A stretch of DNA of 56,302 nucleotides from Actinoplanes palleronii (GTDB taxonomy: Bacteria; Actinomycetota; Actinomycetes; Mycobacteriales; Micromonosporaceae), in NCBI RefSeq assembly GCF_016862315.1, contig NZ_BOMS01000080.1, forward strand, positions 1 to 56,302. The letters run 5' to 3'. The notes under the pieces are model-generated. The model saw only the letters and a program-made list of their open reading frames with translations. It ran no database searches and was not told where the DNA came from. The translations under genes were made by a program, and so were the position numbers. The stretch's first letter is position 1. Each line of letters opens with the position of its first letter. Of the stretch, positions 8,441 to 16,692 are shown in pieces.

Positions 8441-10111
8441 GTGGGACAAATTGACGAACTCGCGAACCGCTATGTCGATGACTGGGCCGAGCTGACCCCG
8501 ATCGGCGCCACCGCCGTCGGCATCTCGGGTTACGACGACAAGACCGATGACCTCTCACCGGACGGCTACGCGGCCCGGGCGGAGCTGACCCGCCGCACCG
8601 TCAACGAGCTCGACGTCCTCGAGCCTGAGCACGAACACGAGCAGGTCGCCAAGGACGCCATGATGGAGCGGCTGGGCCTGGAAATCGCCCGGGCCGATGC
8701 CGGGTACACCGCCACCGACGTCAACGTGATCTTCAGCGCCCTGCACGAGCTGCGGATGGCGTTCGACGGGATGCCGACCGAGGGCGAGCAGGCGGTGGCC
8801 AACATCGCGGCCCGGCTGAACGCGTTCCCGGTCGCACTCGAGCAGTACCGCCGCACCCTGCTGGACGGCGCCGACCGGGGCGTGGTCAGCGCCCGGGCCC
8901 AGCTGCTGGCGGTCGCCGAGCAGTGCGACGCGTGGACCGACACCAAGCGGGACAGCTTCTTCACCGGGCTGGCCGGCCGGCTCGAGGCCTCCGGCGCGCT
9001 CGCCACCGAGCTGAACCGGGGCGCCGCCGCGGCGACCACCGCCACCTCGGACTTCGGCCGGTTCCTGCGCGACGAGCTGGCGCCCCGGGGCCGGGACAAG
9101 GAGGCCGCCGGGCCGGAGCGGTACGCCCTGGCCTCCCAGTACTTCCTCGGCGCGAAGGTCGACCAGCAGGAGACGTACCTCTGGGGTTTCGAGGAGCTGC
9201 ACCGGCTGGAGCGGGAGATGCAGGTGGTCTCCGCGGCGATCGGCGGGCGGGGCACCACCGTCGACGAGGCGGTGGCCGCGCTGGACGCCGACCCGGCCCG
9301 CAACATCCCCGGCAAGGAGCGCTTCCGGGACTGGATGCAGGCGCTCTCCGACCGGGCGATCAGCGAGCTGAACGGCGTCCACTTCGACATCGAGGCGCCG
9401 GCGCTCAAGCTCGAGTGCTGCCTCACCCCGACCAGCGACGGCGGCATCTACTACACCGGTCCGAGCGAGGACTTCTCCCGCCCGGGACGGATGTGGTGGG
9501 CGGTGCCGGAGGGGCAGACCACGTTCTCCACCTGGCGCGAGGTGACCACGGTCTTCCACGAGGGAGTGCCCGGCCATCACCTGCAGGTCAGCCAGGCGCT
9601 GCTCCGGGCCGGCACGCTGAACCGCTGGCAGCGGCTGCTGGCCTGGTGCTCCGGGCACGGCGAGGGCTGGGCGCTGTACGCCGAGCGCCTGATGGACGAC
9701 CTGGGTTACCTGACCGATCCGGGTGACCGGCTCGGCATGCTGGACGCGCAGGCACTCCGGGCGTCCCGGGTGATCGTCGACATCGGCATGCACCTCGAGC
9801 TGGAAATCCCGCGGGACAACCCGTTCGGCTTCCACCCGGGCGAGCGTTGGACACCCGAGCTGGGCTGGGAGTTCCTGCGGCAGCACACCCGGGTGGCCGA
9901 GGAGGTGCTCCGGTTCGAGTGGAAGCGCTATCTGGGGTGGCCGGGGCAGGCTCCGTCGTACAAGGTCGGCGAGCGGATCTGGTTGCAGGCAAGGGATGAG
10001 GCCCGCCAGCGCAAGGGAAGTGACTTCGACCTCAAGACGTTCCACCGGGACGCGCTCAACCTCGGCGCGCTCGGCCTGGATCCGCTCCGGAAGGCACTCG
10101 CCAGGATTTGA
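8441..10111 (+). CDS. DUF885 family putative metallopeptidase
   Basis: 556-aa cytoplasmic protein. The DUF885 signature FHEGVPGHHLQVSQ (zinc HExxxH-like site, about 371-384) is followed by GHGEGWALYAERLMDDLG with the second Glu. These proteins are thought to be zinc carboxypeptidase-like hydrolases; substrate unknown. The start is GTG at 8441, with TAGGGT at 8429-8434 and no clear ribosome site, again suggesting a leaderless mRNA. A classic U-tract terminator follows. Confidence 0.85.
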   Translation: MGQIDELANRYVDDWAELTPIGATAVGISGYDDKTDDLSPDGYAARAELTRRTVNELDVLEPEHEHEQVAKDAMMERLGLEIARADAGYTATDVNVIFSALHELRMAFDGMPTEGEQAVANIAARLNAFPVALEQYRRTLLDGADRGVVSARAQLLAVAEQCDAWTDTKRDSFFTGLAGRLEASGALATELNRGAAAATTATSDFGRFLRDELAPRGRDKEAAGPERYALASQYFLGAKVDQQETYLWGFEELHRLEREMQVVSAAIGGRGTTVDEAVAALDADPARNIPGKERFRDWMQALSDRAISELNGVHFDIEAPALKLECCLTPTSDGGIYYTGPSEDFSRPGRMWWAVPEGQTTFSTWREVTTVFHEGVPGHHLQVSQALLRAGTLNRWQRLLAWCSGHGEGWALYAERLMDDLGYLTDPGDRLGMLDAQALRASRVIVDIGMHLELEIPRDNPFGFHPGERWTPELGWEFLRQHTRVAEEVLRFEWKRYLGWPGQAPSYKVGERIWLQARDEARQRKGSDFDLKTFHRDALNLGALGLDPLRKALARI

Positions 10112-10118
10112 GTCATTC

Positions 10119-10160
10119 AGGCCTCTCCGTATCGAAAGGGACGGAGAGGCCTATTTTTTT
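10119..10160 (+). terminator. Rho-independent terminator after DUF885 gene
   Basis: GGCCTCTCCGT pairs with ACGGAGAGGCC around ATCGAAAGGG, followed by TATTTTTTT. This is an unusually canonical U-tract terminator for such a GC-rich genome. Confidence 0.93.
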
Positions 10161-10546
10161 GTGGTGGATCACTCACCCACGGTATGGATACTCCATTCCG
10201 TAATTGGGTTAACACTTTGCGTGGATACCACTGCACCCAAGACGTAACGAATCCGAAGTAAAACTCATATTCACGTCTCGGCTTGGATACCGATACCATC
10301 TGCCCGGCACTTGTCACGCCGTTGAAAACACCCGCACCACAGGGCACGCAAAGCCCTCCACAGTGCGGGTACAGCGCGGCCGGCAGTGCTGCGTATCCCC
10401 CGATCGTCCGAGCGAACTCTGACCCTTGGAAAGGGGTTTCTTGAGGTTTTCTCGGATAGATTGACCCAGATCGGTGCGCCCGCATGGCTACAGTCGGTAG
10501 CCCCCCAATGGCCCATCGCGTGTGTGCATGGCGGAGGACGAAAGCA
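10161..10546 (+). promoter_or_regulatory. Long low-GC leader of the conservon operon
   Basis: 386-nt gene-free region, clearly more AT-rich than its surroundings. It holds three copies of TGGATAC (10185, 10222, 10284), a two-part hairpin at 10330-10370, a weaker hairpin plus T-rich stretch at 10423-10450 that could act as a terminator, and the hairpin GGCTAC-AGTCG-GTAGCC at 10486-10502. The ribosome site GGAGGA at 10533 serves the next gene. A minus-strand open frame through it is judged to be chance. Confidence 0.6.
10330..10370 (+). ncRNA. Candidate structured RNA element (GEMM-like core)
   Basis: Outer stem ACCCGCAC/GTGCGGGT (8 bp perfect), inner stem AGGGC/GCCCT (5 bp), apical loop ACGCAAA. 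The strings CACAGGGC and ACGCAAAGCC are reminiscent of the conserved core of c-di-GMP-I (GEMM) riboswitches, but the internal GNRA-capped stem of that aptamer is missing. Calling it a riboswitch is inference only; a plain hairpin or protein operator is possible. Confidence 0.35.
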
Positions 10547-11719
10547 ATGTCAGTCTCGGTGAACAGCCGGCGAACCCGTTTACGCTCCGCCCTTGCGGTG
10601 GTGCTGACGGCGCTTGTCCTGCTGCCGGCCGCAGGCCTGTTCCTGCGGGTCCTGCAAGAAAACTCGAAGCAGCGCGACAACACCCAGCTGGAACTGGACG
10701 GCGTCGAGTACCTCTCCGCGATGTCGTCGCTGATCACGGCCCTCGCCGAGTCGCAGTCCTCGTCCCTGCAGGGCGTCGCCACGGAGCCGGCCTCGGTGAC
10801 CGCGGCGGTGTCCCGCGTGCAGGGTGTCGACGAGCGCTACGGCGACGACCTCGGTACCAAGACCCGCTGGGCCGATCTGAAGGACAAGATCGCCAAGCTC
10901 CCCAAGGTCACCGGTACCTCGGAAGCGATCATCCAGAAGCACATCGAGGCCGCTGACCTCACGCTCGCGCTGTACGACACGGTCCGGGAGAACTCGACCC
11001 TGAACCGTGACCCGGAGAGCGACATCTGGTTCCTGCAGCAGGCCGCCGCGTTCGACATGCCGACCGCTGTCACCGCGGTCAGCCGGATGGCCGACCGCGC
11101 GTCGATGACCGCGGGCGCCAAGACCAAGGCACAGCAGCAGACCCTGATCACGCTGCTCGGCTACCAGTCGCAGAAGGTCCAGGAGAGCACCGACACGCTC
11201 ACCGACAACCTGCAGGCGGCGGCCGCCGACACCAGCAGCGACACGCTCAGCGGCAACCTGGTCAGCAACCTCGACTCGTTCCGCCGCGGGATCGAGGCCG
11301 CCAACCGTGGCGCCCCGATCGGCGCGAAGCCGAACGCGTCGACCCTGGTGACCGCGCAGTCCACCCTGCAGACCGCGCTGAGCGCGCTGTCCGGCGTGGT
11401 GCTCAAGGAGATCTCCAGCCTGCTCGAGGACCGGATGGACAGCCTGACCTACAAGCGGATCGAGGCGTTCGGCCTGTTCGGCGTTGCGATCGCGCTGATC
11501 GTGGTCGGCGCGTTCTGGACCCGGACCCGGGGCCGCGAGGCGCAGAACTCGCTGAACATCGGCGAGCCCACCCGAGACGTCTCGGTGCAGTCCGCCGGCA
11601 ACAACGGCAACCAGGGCGGCAACCCCTACGGTGGCGGCAACCCGTACGACTCGGCGCCGCCGTACGGCGAGACCCCGAACTACGGCGGCGGGCGGGAGCG
11701 TTCCGGTGCTCTTCGGTAA
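10547..11719 (+). CDS. Membrane sensor-like protein without kinase domain, conservon-linked
   Basis: 390-aa protein. TM helix at about 14-34, an extracytoplasmic all-helical domain (about 35-300) similar in style to nitrate/nitrite-sensing NIT domains, a second TM helix (about 305-325) and a cytoplasmic Asn/Gly/Pro/Tyr-rich tail. There is no kinase, HAMP or output domain. ATG has GGAGGA 8 nt upstream. It overlaps the next gene by 14 nt, so it is translated with the conservon and probably works with its kinase as an accessory sensor (inference). No name recognised. Confidence 0.75.
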   Translation: MSVSVNSRRTRLRSALAVVLTALVLLPAAGLFLRVLQENSKQRDNTQLELDGVEYLSAMSSLITALAESQSSSLQGVATEPASVTAAVSRVQGVDERYGDDLGTKTRWADLKDKIAKLPKVTGTSEAIIQKHIEAADLTLALYDTVRENSTLNRDPESDIWFLQQAAAFDMPTAVTAVSRMADRASMTAGAKTKAQQQTLITLLGYQSQKVQESTDTLTDNLQAAAADTSSDTLSGNLVSNLDSFRRGIEAANRGAPIGAKPNASTLVTAQSTLQTALSALSGVVLKEISSLLEDRMDSLTYKRIEAFGLFGVAIALIVVGAFWTRTRGREAQNSLNIGEPTRDVSVQSAGNNGNQGGNPYGGGNPYDSAPPYGETPNYGGGRERSGALR

Positions 11720-14700
11720 GTTCCGCATCCTGGGCAAGCTCGCCCTGCTGGTACTCGTACCGTTGCTCGGTGTTCTCGCTCTGACCGTGCCGATCATCTA
11801 CAACCGTACCCAGGCCGCGACCACCGCGCAGGACACGTCGAACACGGTCCAGTTGGCCACCCGGGTCAGCACCGCGGTCCTGGAACTCCAGGAGGAGCGG
11901 CTGCTCTCCGTCGGTTTCTCGCTCGGCCTGGTGGACGAGGCGACCCTGGTCGTGCAGAGCGCCGAGGCCGCCGAGAGCGTGGCCGAGCTCCTCGAAGACG
12001 ACATCACCCTGCCGTCCACGCTGCGCCGGTCGGTCATCCTGGCCACCAAGCTGAACAGCACCCGGCAGAACGTGCTGAACCGGCTCACCGACCCGGTCGA
12101 GATCGTCACGGACTTCACCAACGTGATCACGCCGATCATCGACGGTCTGGGGCTGTCCACCCACGCCGACCTGACCACCGAGGTCGGCCAGCAGGTGTTC
12201 GCTCTGGAGCGCGCCATGCTGTCCGACGACCTGATCAGCCAGGCGTCCTGTTACCTGGCCACCGGCGCGGCCCTGATCAAGTCCAAGAACCCGACGGTTC
12301 AGGCGAGCGCCCAGCAGCTGCTGGGCCTGTTCAGCCAGTCGTTCAGCCAGATCCAGTCGATCATCACGCAGTCGAAGCCGTACTTCACCGACTCGCAGTA
12401 CAAGCTCTACCTGAGCACCCAGGACGCGTTCCAGTCCCGGGTGGGCGCGGAGTTCACCACCCAGCTGGCGATCAACCCGGCCAACGCGCTGGGCACCCTG
12501 AACGCCAAGACGCTGTTCCCGTCGCTGAACTCCGTCATGGTCCTCGGTGGCTTCGTCGAGAAGCGCGTCGCCAAGGACGTGGACAACGCGGTCAACGCCA
12601 ACCGGTCCAGCGCCATCCAGCAGGCACTGCTGGTCGGTGGCGCCACCGTCGTGCTGCTGTTCCTGGTGATCACGCTGAGCATCTTCATGGCCCGCGCGGT
12701 CGCCCGGCCGCTGCGGCGTCTGACCGTCTCGGCCGACCGCATCGCCCGCGCCGCCGAGGCCGAGCTCGAACGAGTCGCCGACGACGAGGGTGAGGCGGCG
12801 GTTCGCCCGATCCGCCTCGACCCGGTCGACGTCGAGGCCCAGGACGAGATCGGTGACCTGGCCCGAGCGTTCGACCGGGTGCAGACCACCGCCGCCCGGC
12901 TGGTGGAGCGCCAGGTGCTCGGCCGCCGTAACGTCGCGCAGATGTTCGGCCACGTCGGCCGGCGTACCCAGAACCTGGTCGGTCGTCAGCTGTCCCTGAT
13001 CGACGGTCTGGAGCGCCGCGAGACCGACAGCGACCGCCTCCGCGAGCTGTACCGACTGGACCACATGTCCAGCCGTCTGCGCCGGAACGCGTCCGCGCTG
13101 GTCGTGCTCTCCGGTGGCGCCGGCGCCAACGAACACATGGCCCCGCTGCCGCTCTCCGACGTCGTCCGTCTCGCCCTCGGTGAGATCGAGGACTACACCC
13201 GTGTCGACGTGGAGGTGCCCGAGGAGATCATCGTGGTGCCGGCCGTGCTGGCCGACCTCACGCTGCTCCTCGCCGAGCTGCTGGAGAACTCGACGACGTT
13301 CTCCCCGCCGCACACCAACGTCACGGTCAGCGCCGAGGAGCTGCGCGGCGGCGCCCGCCTCGCGATCATCGACCGCGGCCTGGGCCTCACCCCGGAGCGG
13401 CTGGCCGAGGAGAACGCCCGGCTGACCCGTCGTGAGCGCCTCGACCTGGCACCCACCGAGGTGCTCGGCCTGTTCGTGGTCGGCCGGCTCGCCCGCCGGC
13501 ACGACATCGAGATCACCCTGACCGACACCCCGGACGGTGGCGTCACCGCGTGGGTCGACCTCAGCCCGCAGCACCTGATCGCCCGGGTCGAGACCCTGGC
13601 CGTGCCGAGTGCTCCGGCCGTGCCGGCCGCTCCGGCGATGCCGCAGATCCCGATGCAGCGCGAGCCGATGTCGGCGCAGCTCAGCAACGCGCTGCGGGGC
13701 AACACCGCCGAGGTGGCGATCGCCAGCACCTCGATCCGTACGGTTCCGGGCAGCCAGCAGCCGTTCGACCCGAACGTGGTGGGCCGGGCTGCCCACACGC
13801 TGTCCTCGGTGCCGTCCTGGAACGCGTTCGGCGGCTCCGGCCCCGCGCCGGTCCTCGACGACCCGTACGCCGGTCAGCCGGTCTACGACGCCGAGCAGGT
13901 GTACTCGCCGGGGGTGGCGTACCAGGAGCCGAGCTCGCCGTACCGTCAGCCGGATCCGGCGCACGCGTACAACAGCGGCATCCCGGTCGCCGGCCGCGTG
14001 CCGGCCGCCCTGCCCGAGTTGCCCGCCGCCGGTCAGGGTGCCTGGGGTGGCAACGAGCTGGCTCTGCCGGCCGCGCCGTCCTGGAACGCACCGCAGCCGT
14101 CGGAGACCAACTGGAACACCGCGCCCTCGGCGTCGGCCGCACCGGTCTGGAACACCCCGGCCCCGGCCGAGACCAACTGGAACGTCCCGGCCCCGGCCGA
14201 ACCGGCCCGCAACTCCGCGCAACCGGCCGAGCCGTCCTGGAACACGCCGCAGCAGCCGGCCGAGCCGTCGTGGAACGCACCGCAGCAGCCGGCCGAGCCG
14301 TCCTGGAACGCACCGCAGCAGCCGGCCGAGCCGGTCTGGAACACCCCGGCTCCGGCTCCCGAGCCGGTCGCTCAGGAGCCGGTACCGGCTCCGCCGAACA
14401 GCAGCGGCAACAAGCCGCTGCGGCGCCGGGTGCCGGGTACCCAGCTGCCGGTGGACTCCGGTCCCAAGCAGCACGCCGCGGCGCCGTCGCAGGACGACGC
14501 ACTGGCCGCCCGAGCCGCGTTCGACGCGTTCGAGGCCGGCGTCACCCGGGCGCACGACACCAGCACCTCACTGCCGGCCCCGGACTTCAACGGCGGGCAG
14601 TGGAACACCCCGGCTCCGGCCGAGGCAGCCGCACCGCAGTGGAATGTGCCGGAACCGGCGGGGACCCAGTGGAACGTCCCCGAACCGTCCGGAACGCAGT

Positions 14701-15107
14701 GGAATGTTCCGGAGCCGGCCCCGACGCAGTGGAACGTCCCGGCCCCGGAAGCAGCACCGCAGTGGAACGTGCCGGCTCCCGAAGCGGCACCGCAGTGGAA
14801 CGCGCCGGCGCCCGAGACGACTCCGCAGTGGAACGTCCCGGCACCTGAGCCGGCCCGGTCGCAGCAGTGGGATGCCCCCGCTCCGGCAGCTGCACCGGCC
14901 TCGCCTCCGTCGTTCGGCGGTGGCGCAGGGCTGACTCGCCGAGTGCCGGGGGCAACCCTGCCGAGCGAGCCGCACCAACCGATCCTTCCGCCCGCGCCGA
15001 CCCTGATGGACCCAGAGCAGGCCCGAGCACTGATGGATCAGTTCGAGTACGGCGTCGCACTCGCACTGAATGAAACTCAGCCACAACCCGAGGGACAACC
15101 GCGATGA
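11706..15107 (+). CDS. Conservon sensor histidine kinase-like protein (CvnA type) with nitrate-sensor domain
   Basis: 1133 aa. TM1 (about 9-31), extracellular helical NIT-type sensor (about 35-300), TM2 (about 307-333), HAMP, a helix with LYRLDHMSSRLRRNASALVVLSG, and a HATPase domain with LLAELLENSTTFSPPHTNVTV and DRGLGLTPERLAEEN. From about residue 620 the tail is low-complexity, with 17 Trp-Asn/Asp repeats (WNxP type) in two blocks, each followed by a RRVPG-x-x-LP and F-x-x-F/YE-x-GV module. CvnA proteins work with Roadblock, DUF742 and GTPase partners at the membrane. GTG at 11706 was chosen for fit to TM1. It overlaps cvnB by ATGA. Confidence 0.88.
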   Translation: MLFGKFRILGKLALLVLVPLLGVLALTVPIIYNRTQAATTAQDTSNTVQLATRVSTAVLELQEERLLSVGFSLGLVDEATLVVQSAEAAESVAELLEDDITLPSTLRRSVILATKLNSTRQNVLNRLTDPVEIVTDFTNVITPIIDGLGLSTHADLTTEVGQQVFALERAMLSDDLISQASCYLATGAALIKSKNPTVQASAQQLLGLFSQSFSQIQSIITQSKPYFTDSQYKLYLSTQDAFQSRVGAEFTTQLAINPANALGTLNAKTLFPSLNSVMVLGGFVEKRVAKDVDNAVNANRSSAIQQALLVGGATVVLLFLVITLSIFMARAVARPLRRLTVSADRIARAAEAELERVADDEGEAAVRPIRLDPVDVEAQDEIGDLARAFDRVQTTAARLVERQVLGRRNVAQMFGHVGRRTQNLVGRQLSLIDGLERRETDSDRLRELYRLDHMSSRLRRNASALVVLSGGAGANEHMAPLPLSDVVRLALGEIEDYTRVDVEVPEEIIVVPAVLADLTLLLAELLENSTTFSPPHTNVTVSAEELRGGARLAIIDRGLGLTPERLAEENARLTRRERLDLAPTEVLGLFVVGRLARRHDIEITLTDTPDGGVTAWVDLSPQHLIARVETLAVPSAPAVPAAPAMPQIPMQREPMSAQLSNALRGNTAEVAIASTSIRTVPGSQQPFDPNVVGRAAHTLSSVPSWNAFGGSGPAPVLDDPYAGQPVYDAEQVYSPGVAYQEPSSPYRQPDPAHAYNSGIPVAGRVPAALPELPAAGQGAWGGNELALPAAPSWNAPQPSETNWNTAPSASAAPVWNTPAPAETNWNVPAPAEPARNSAQPAEPSWNTPQQPAEPSWNAPQQPAEPSWNAPQQPAEPVWNTPAPAPEPVAQEPVPAPPNSSGNKPLRRRVPGTQLPVDSGPKQHAAAPSQDDALAARAAFDAFEAGVTRAHDTSTSLPAPDFNGGQWNTPAPAEAAAPQWNVPEPAGTQWNVPEPSGTQWNVPEPAPTQWNVPAPEAAPQWNVPAPEAAPQWNAPAPETTPQWNVPAPEPARSQQWDAPAPAAAPASPPSFGGGAGLTRRVPGATLPSEPHQPILPPAPTLMDPEQARALMDQFEYGVALALNETQPQPEGQPR
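14080..14880 (+). repeat. In-frame Trp-Asn-x-Pro coding repeats in the CvnA tail
   Basis: Two arrays, about 14080-14350 (8 units such as PSWNAPQQPAE) and about 14599-14880 (9 units such as PQWNVPAPEAA). Each array is followed by a RRVPG module (about 14424 and about 14938). The units vary in length (24 to 36 nt), so this looks like protein-level repetition rather than a perfect DNA repeat. Confidence 0.85.
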
Positions 15108-15550
15108 CTTCCCCATACCCCACCGCGCAAAGTCAGCTCAGCGCCGAAGCCAAAACCTTCAACTGGCTGCTTGACTCGTTCACGTCCGGTACAGCGGGCG
15201 TCATCGAAGCCATCGCCGTCTCCTCGGACGGCCTCCTGATGGCCATGTCCGCGATCAAGGACCGCCCGAACGCCGAGCGTCTCGCGGCCGTCGTGTCCGG
15301 CCTCACCAGCCTGTCCGGCGGCGCCGCGAGCTGGTACCGGCTGGGCGCCCTGAACCGCGTCATCATCGACATGGCCGACGGCTATCTGCTGGTCACCGCG
15401 ATCAGCGCCGGCTCGGTGCTCGGCGTCATCGCCGACCGGACCGCGAACCTGGGAACCCTGGCGTACGAGATGACTCTCTTCGCCACCCGGGCCGGTGGCG
15501 CCCTGAGCCCGCGCCTCATCGCCGAACTTAAGAACGCCGTTCAGCAATGA
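15104..15550 (+). CDS. Roadblock/LC7 domain protein (CvnB type)
   Basis: 148-aa single-domain Roadblock/LC7 protein (FNWLLDSFTSGTAGVIEAIAVSSDGLLMAMS, then VIIDMADGYLLVTAISAGSVLGVIAD). In conservons this protein associates with the kinase-like CvnA and the GTPase CvnD; Roadblock proteins often regulate small GTPases such as MglA. Start overlaps the cvnA stop (ATGA) and stop overlaps the cvnC start (ATGA), so strict co-translation is likely. Confidence 0.92.
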   Translation: MTSPYPTAQSQLSAEAKTFNWLLDSFTSGTAGVIEAIAVSSDGLLMAMSAIKDRPNAERLAAVVSGLTSLSGGAASWYRLGALNRVIIDMADGYLLVTAISAGSVLGVIADRTANLGTLAYEMTLFATRAGGALSPRLIAELKNAVQQ

Positions 15551-16011
15551 GCTACCCGGACCCCGACGAACCGGTAGCTCCGGCGCGCCCCGGAGTCCGG
15601 CCGTTCCTGCAATCCGGTCCTAAGCACTCGATCGGTGGTTACACCCCTACCGGGGAACAGCCGCCGGTCGAGCCGACACAGACCAACACTCTGCGCCCGT
15701 TCGTCATCACGGCCGGGCGTACCGATGGAGGCGACCCCGACATCGGTATGGAGACTCAGGTGACGATGGTGCCTGGTGCACCACCGTCACGGCTTTCACC
15801 GGAAACCAGGGCGATCGTGTCTCTCCTCGAGGAGAGCCCGACTTCGATAGCCGAGATCTCCGCACGCCTGCGCCTGCACCTGGGCGTCACCCAGATCCTC
15901 ATCGGCGACCTGCGCGCCGCCGGCCAGGTTGACGTTCAGGTGCTGGAAAACGACACCCCTGACCCCGAGACCATCATGCGAGTGATCCGTGGACTTCGAT
16001 CCATCAGCTAA
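15547..16011 (+). CDS. DUF742 protein (CvnC type)
   Basis: 154 aa. A disordered N-terminus (about 1-45) with RPFLQSGP and RPFVITAGRT precedes a winged-helix-like DUF742 domain (LSPETRAIVSLLEESPTSIAEISARLRLHLGVTQILIGDLRAAGQVDVQ). In conservons this is the third partner; a role as adaptor or DNA-binding-like scaffold is inferred from fold. It overlaps the following GTPase gene by 23 nt. Confidence 0.9.
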   Translation: MSYPDPDEPVAPARPGVRPFLQSGPKHSIGGYTPTGEQPPVEPTQTNTLRPFVITAGRTDGGDPDIGMETQVTMVPGAPPSRLSPETRAIVSLLEESPTSIAEISARLRLHLGVTQILIGDLRAAGQVDVQVLENDTPDPETIMRVIRGLRSIS

Positions 16012-16615
16012 CCGCGTCGTCGGAACCGCGCGGATACCGGGCGGCGCCGCGCCCAAAAAGGCGCCCGTCCCGGTAAAGATCATCGTGGCCGGCGGCTTCG
16101 GGGTGGGTAAGACGACGACCGTCGGCGCCATCTCGGAGATTTCGCCGCTGACCACCGAGGCCGAGATGACCTCCGAGTCGGTCGGCATCGACAACCCCGG
16201 TCAAGCCACCATGAAGACGACCACCACCATCGCCATGGACTTCGGCGTGCTGACCATCGATCAGACGCTGAAGCTCTACATCTTCGGCACGCCGGGACAG
16301 ACCCGGTTCGCCTTCATGTGGGACGACCTGGTGAAGGGCGCCCTGGGCGCGCTGGTCGTGGTGGACACCAACCGCATCGACGATTGTTATCCAGCGGTCG
16401 ACTACTTCGAACGGGCCGGTCTTCCGTTCGTGGTCGGCGTCAACACCTTCAACGGCCAGATGGGTTACAGCCTCGACGAGGTGCGCTGGGCGCTCGCGGT
16501 TCGCGAGGATGTCCCGATCATCTCGTACGACGCTCGTTTCCGCGGTTCTGTCCGGGATGCCCTGCTCGTCGTTCTCGACCAGGCTCTCGACAAGGCCATC
16601 CGGATGAAGTCGTAG
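15989..16615 (+). CDS. ATP/GTP-binding protein (CvnD type small GTPase)
   Basis: 208-aa MglA/Ras-like GTPase. P-loop GGFGVGKTT (about 32-40), switch-2-like FGTPGQTRF, and VVVDTNRIDD followed by VGVNTFNG in place of NKxD. It is the output GTPase of the conservon and is thought to cycle with CvnB/CvnA at the membrane. GTG at 15989 lies inside the 3' end of cvnC. With the three previous genes it completes a canonical conservon. Confidence 0.92.
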   Translation: MDFDPSANRVVGTARIPGGAAPKKAPVPVKIIVAGGFGVGKTTTVGAISEISPLTTEAEMTSESVGIDNPGQATMKTTTTIAMDFGVLTIDQTLKLYIFGTPGQTRFAFMWDDLVKGALGALVVVDTNRIDDCYPAVDYFERAGLPFVVGVNTFNGQMGYSLDEVRWALAVREDVPIISYDARFRGSVRDALLVVLDQALDKAIRMKS

Positions 16616-16692
16616 GGTGTGCGGCGGGTCGCCCGGATCACGTCATTCCCAATCTTGCCGATAAGAGGGCAGAGTAGGGATACCGGGCGACC

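Noticed and set aside
10117..10782. Minus-strand frame of 221 codons across the conservon leader
   Set aside because: No ribosome site or recognisable domain; half of it is antisense to the sensor gene and it runs into a strong terminator.
11403..14555. Very long minus-strand open frame (1050 codons) opposite the kinase gene
   Set aside because: It is antisense to the conserved kinase, has low-complexity Arg/Gly/Val composition and no domain; high GC keeps antisense frames open.
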